Below are positions 63,551 through 64,000 of a stretch of DNA of 64,000 nucleotides, piece by piece (positions within the stretch are counted from its first letter, which is position 1; each line of letters begins with the position of its first letter). The stretch spans positions 124,001 to 188,000 of the forward strand of contig JANEZZ010002693.1 in assembly GCA_026122225.1 (NCBI GenBank), given 5' to 3'. Made by a program: the position numbers and the translations under genes. This stretch comes from Heloderma charlesbogerti (taxonomy: Eukaryota > Chordata > Lepidosauria > Squamata > Helodermatidae). The notes under the pieces were generated by a model that was not told where the DNA came from, searched no databases, and saw only the letters and a program-made list of their open reading frames with translations.

Positions 63551-64000
63551 GTAAATGTGGGGGGGAAGAGGTATAGGTATTTGGGGGGGGGGGGGTGGGG
63601 GGGGGGGGGGGGTGAAATGTAATAATTTTAATTGGAAGGGACTAAAGGAAACAATAGGAGATTTGTTTGAAATATCTATTAGATAAATGGTGATTGAAAG
63701 GTGGTATTGTGATTATTATGGTGTAGAAAGAGAAGGTTGGGGGATGTTGTGTATATGTTTAATAATTTATGGTTGAGAGGTTGAAATAGAGAATTTGGTG
63801 TGTGTATGAAATAAGTGAATGTTTTGGATTGGGTTTAGGATTGTAATAGAGATAAGATTTATTTTTTTGTTTTTAAGAAGGTTGTGTTAGGTGGATGTGG
63901 GGGGTTGGATTTTTTTATGTTTGAAATATATTAATAAAAAAGATGATAATAATTTATATTTTTGGTATGAGGTAAATGATTGGGATTTGTAATAGTTTGA
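63551..64000. other. Terminal tract almost without cytosine on the plus strand
   Basis: In 450 bases only three C are present (63642, 63652, 63676). Bases 63677-64000 contain none, while G and T are abundant. No repeat family fits. It is either a sequencing or assembly fault linked to the G run, or a strand-specific C-to-T-changed segment. I cannot assign any biological function. Confidence 0.9.
63583..63612. repeat. Long G homopolymer: 13 G, T, 16 G
   Basis: An almost pure G run of 30 bases. It marks the start of the cytosine-poor terminal tract. Confidence 0.95.

Noticed and set aside
1..64000. Endogenous retrovirus or LTR element
   Set aside because: I saw no LTR pair, primer binding site, or gag, protease or envelope motifs; all reverse transcriptases seen are of non-LTR type.

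Overview
The window reads as non-coding, repeat-dense vertebrate DNA, most likely from a lizard or another squamate. I see no protein-coding gene, no supportable exon and no functional RNA gene. The squamate assignment is inferred from the mix of families. RTE/BovB LINEs, CR1 and L2 LINEs, an R4-like LINE, L1 fragments, 5S rRNA-derived and tRNA-derived SINEs, a MIR-like SINE and many hAT-like and other inverted-repeat DNA elements occur together. Bird or mammal DNA would not normally show that combination. The species cannot be named from the sequence.

Layout. Positions 1-8.2 kb hold old SINEs, a large fold-back element, a small hAT element, an L2 reverse-transcriptase relic and a TAGGGATG-type element. 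Positions 8-17 kb hold a 110-base BovB insert, an R4-like relic, an L2 copy broken by two DNA elements, a CR1-type 3' end, two TAGGGATG elements and a 5S SINE. Positions 17-36 kb are mainly unique sequence with microsatellites, hAT elements, CR1 ends and further TAGGGATG elements. Positions 35.8-42.2 kb are a BovB hot spot. It has a BovB copy with an inverted 5' end, then a nearly full-length minus-strand BovB that was hit by a TAGGGATG element, which was itself hit by a second one. Positions 43.7-45.4 kb hold a second three-level nest. Positions 46.9-49.3 kb hold L2 inserted in L2 and another TAGGGATG element. Positions 50.0-52.7 kb are a long minus-strand CR1 and 52.9-56.1 kb a plus-strand BovB. 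After that come an L1 relic, a tRNA SINE, small inverted-repeat elements and a fold-back element. The last 324 bases contain no cytosine at all on the plus strand.

How the parts relate. There is no gene network here, but there is a datable order of insertions. Exact or near-exact 8-base duplications flank most TAGGGATG elements, 12-13-base duplications flank three BovB inserts, and a 13-base duplication flanks an L1 insert. Many host elements resume correctly on the far side of an insertion, which confirms the boundaries independently.

The most interesting system is the TAGGGATG family. Its members share short termini and 8-base target duplications, as in hAT transposons. Inside they differ: one class carries tandem arrays of perfect or near-perfect palindromes, the other carries arrays of a TTTGCA-type motif. 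One member also contains a copy of 47 bases of the DNA that lies just outside it.
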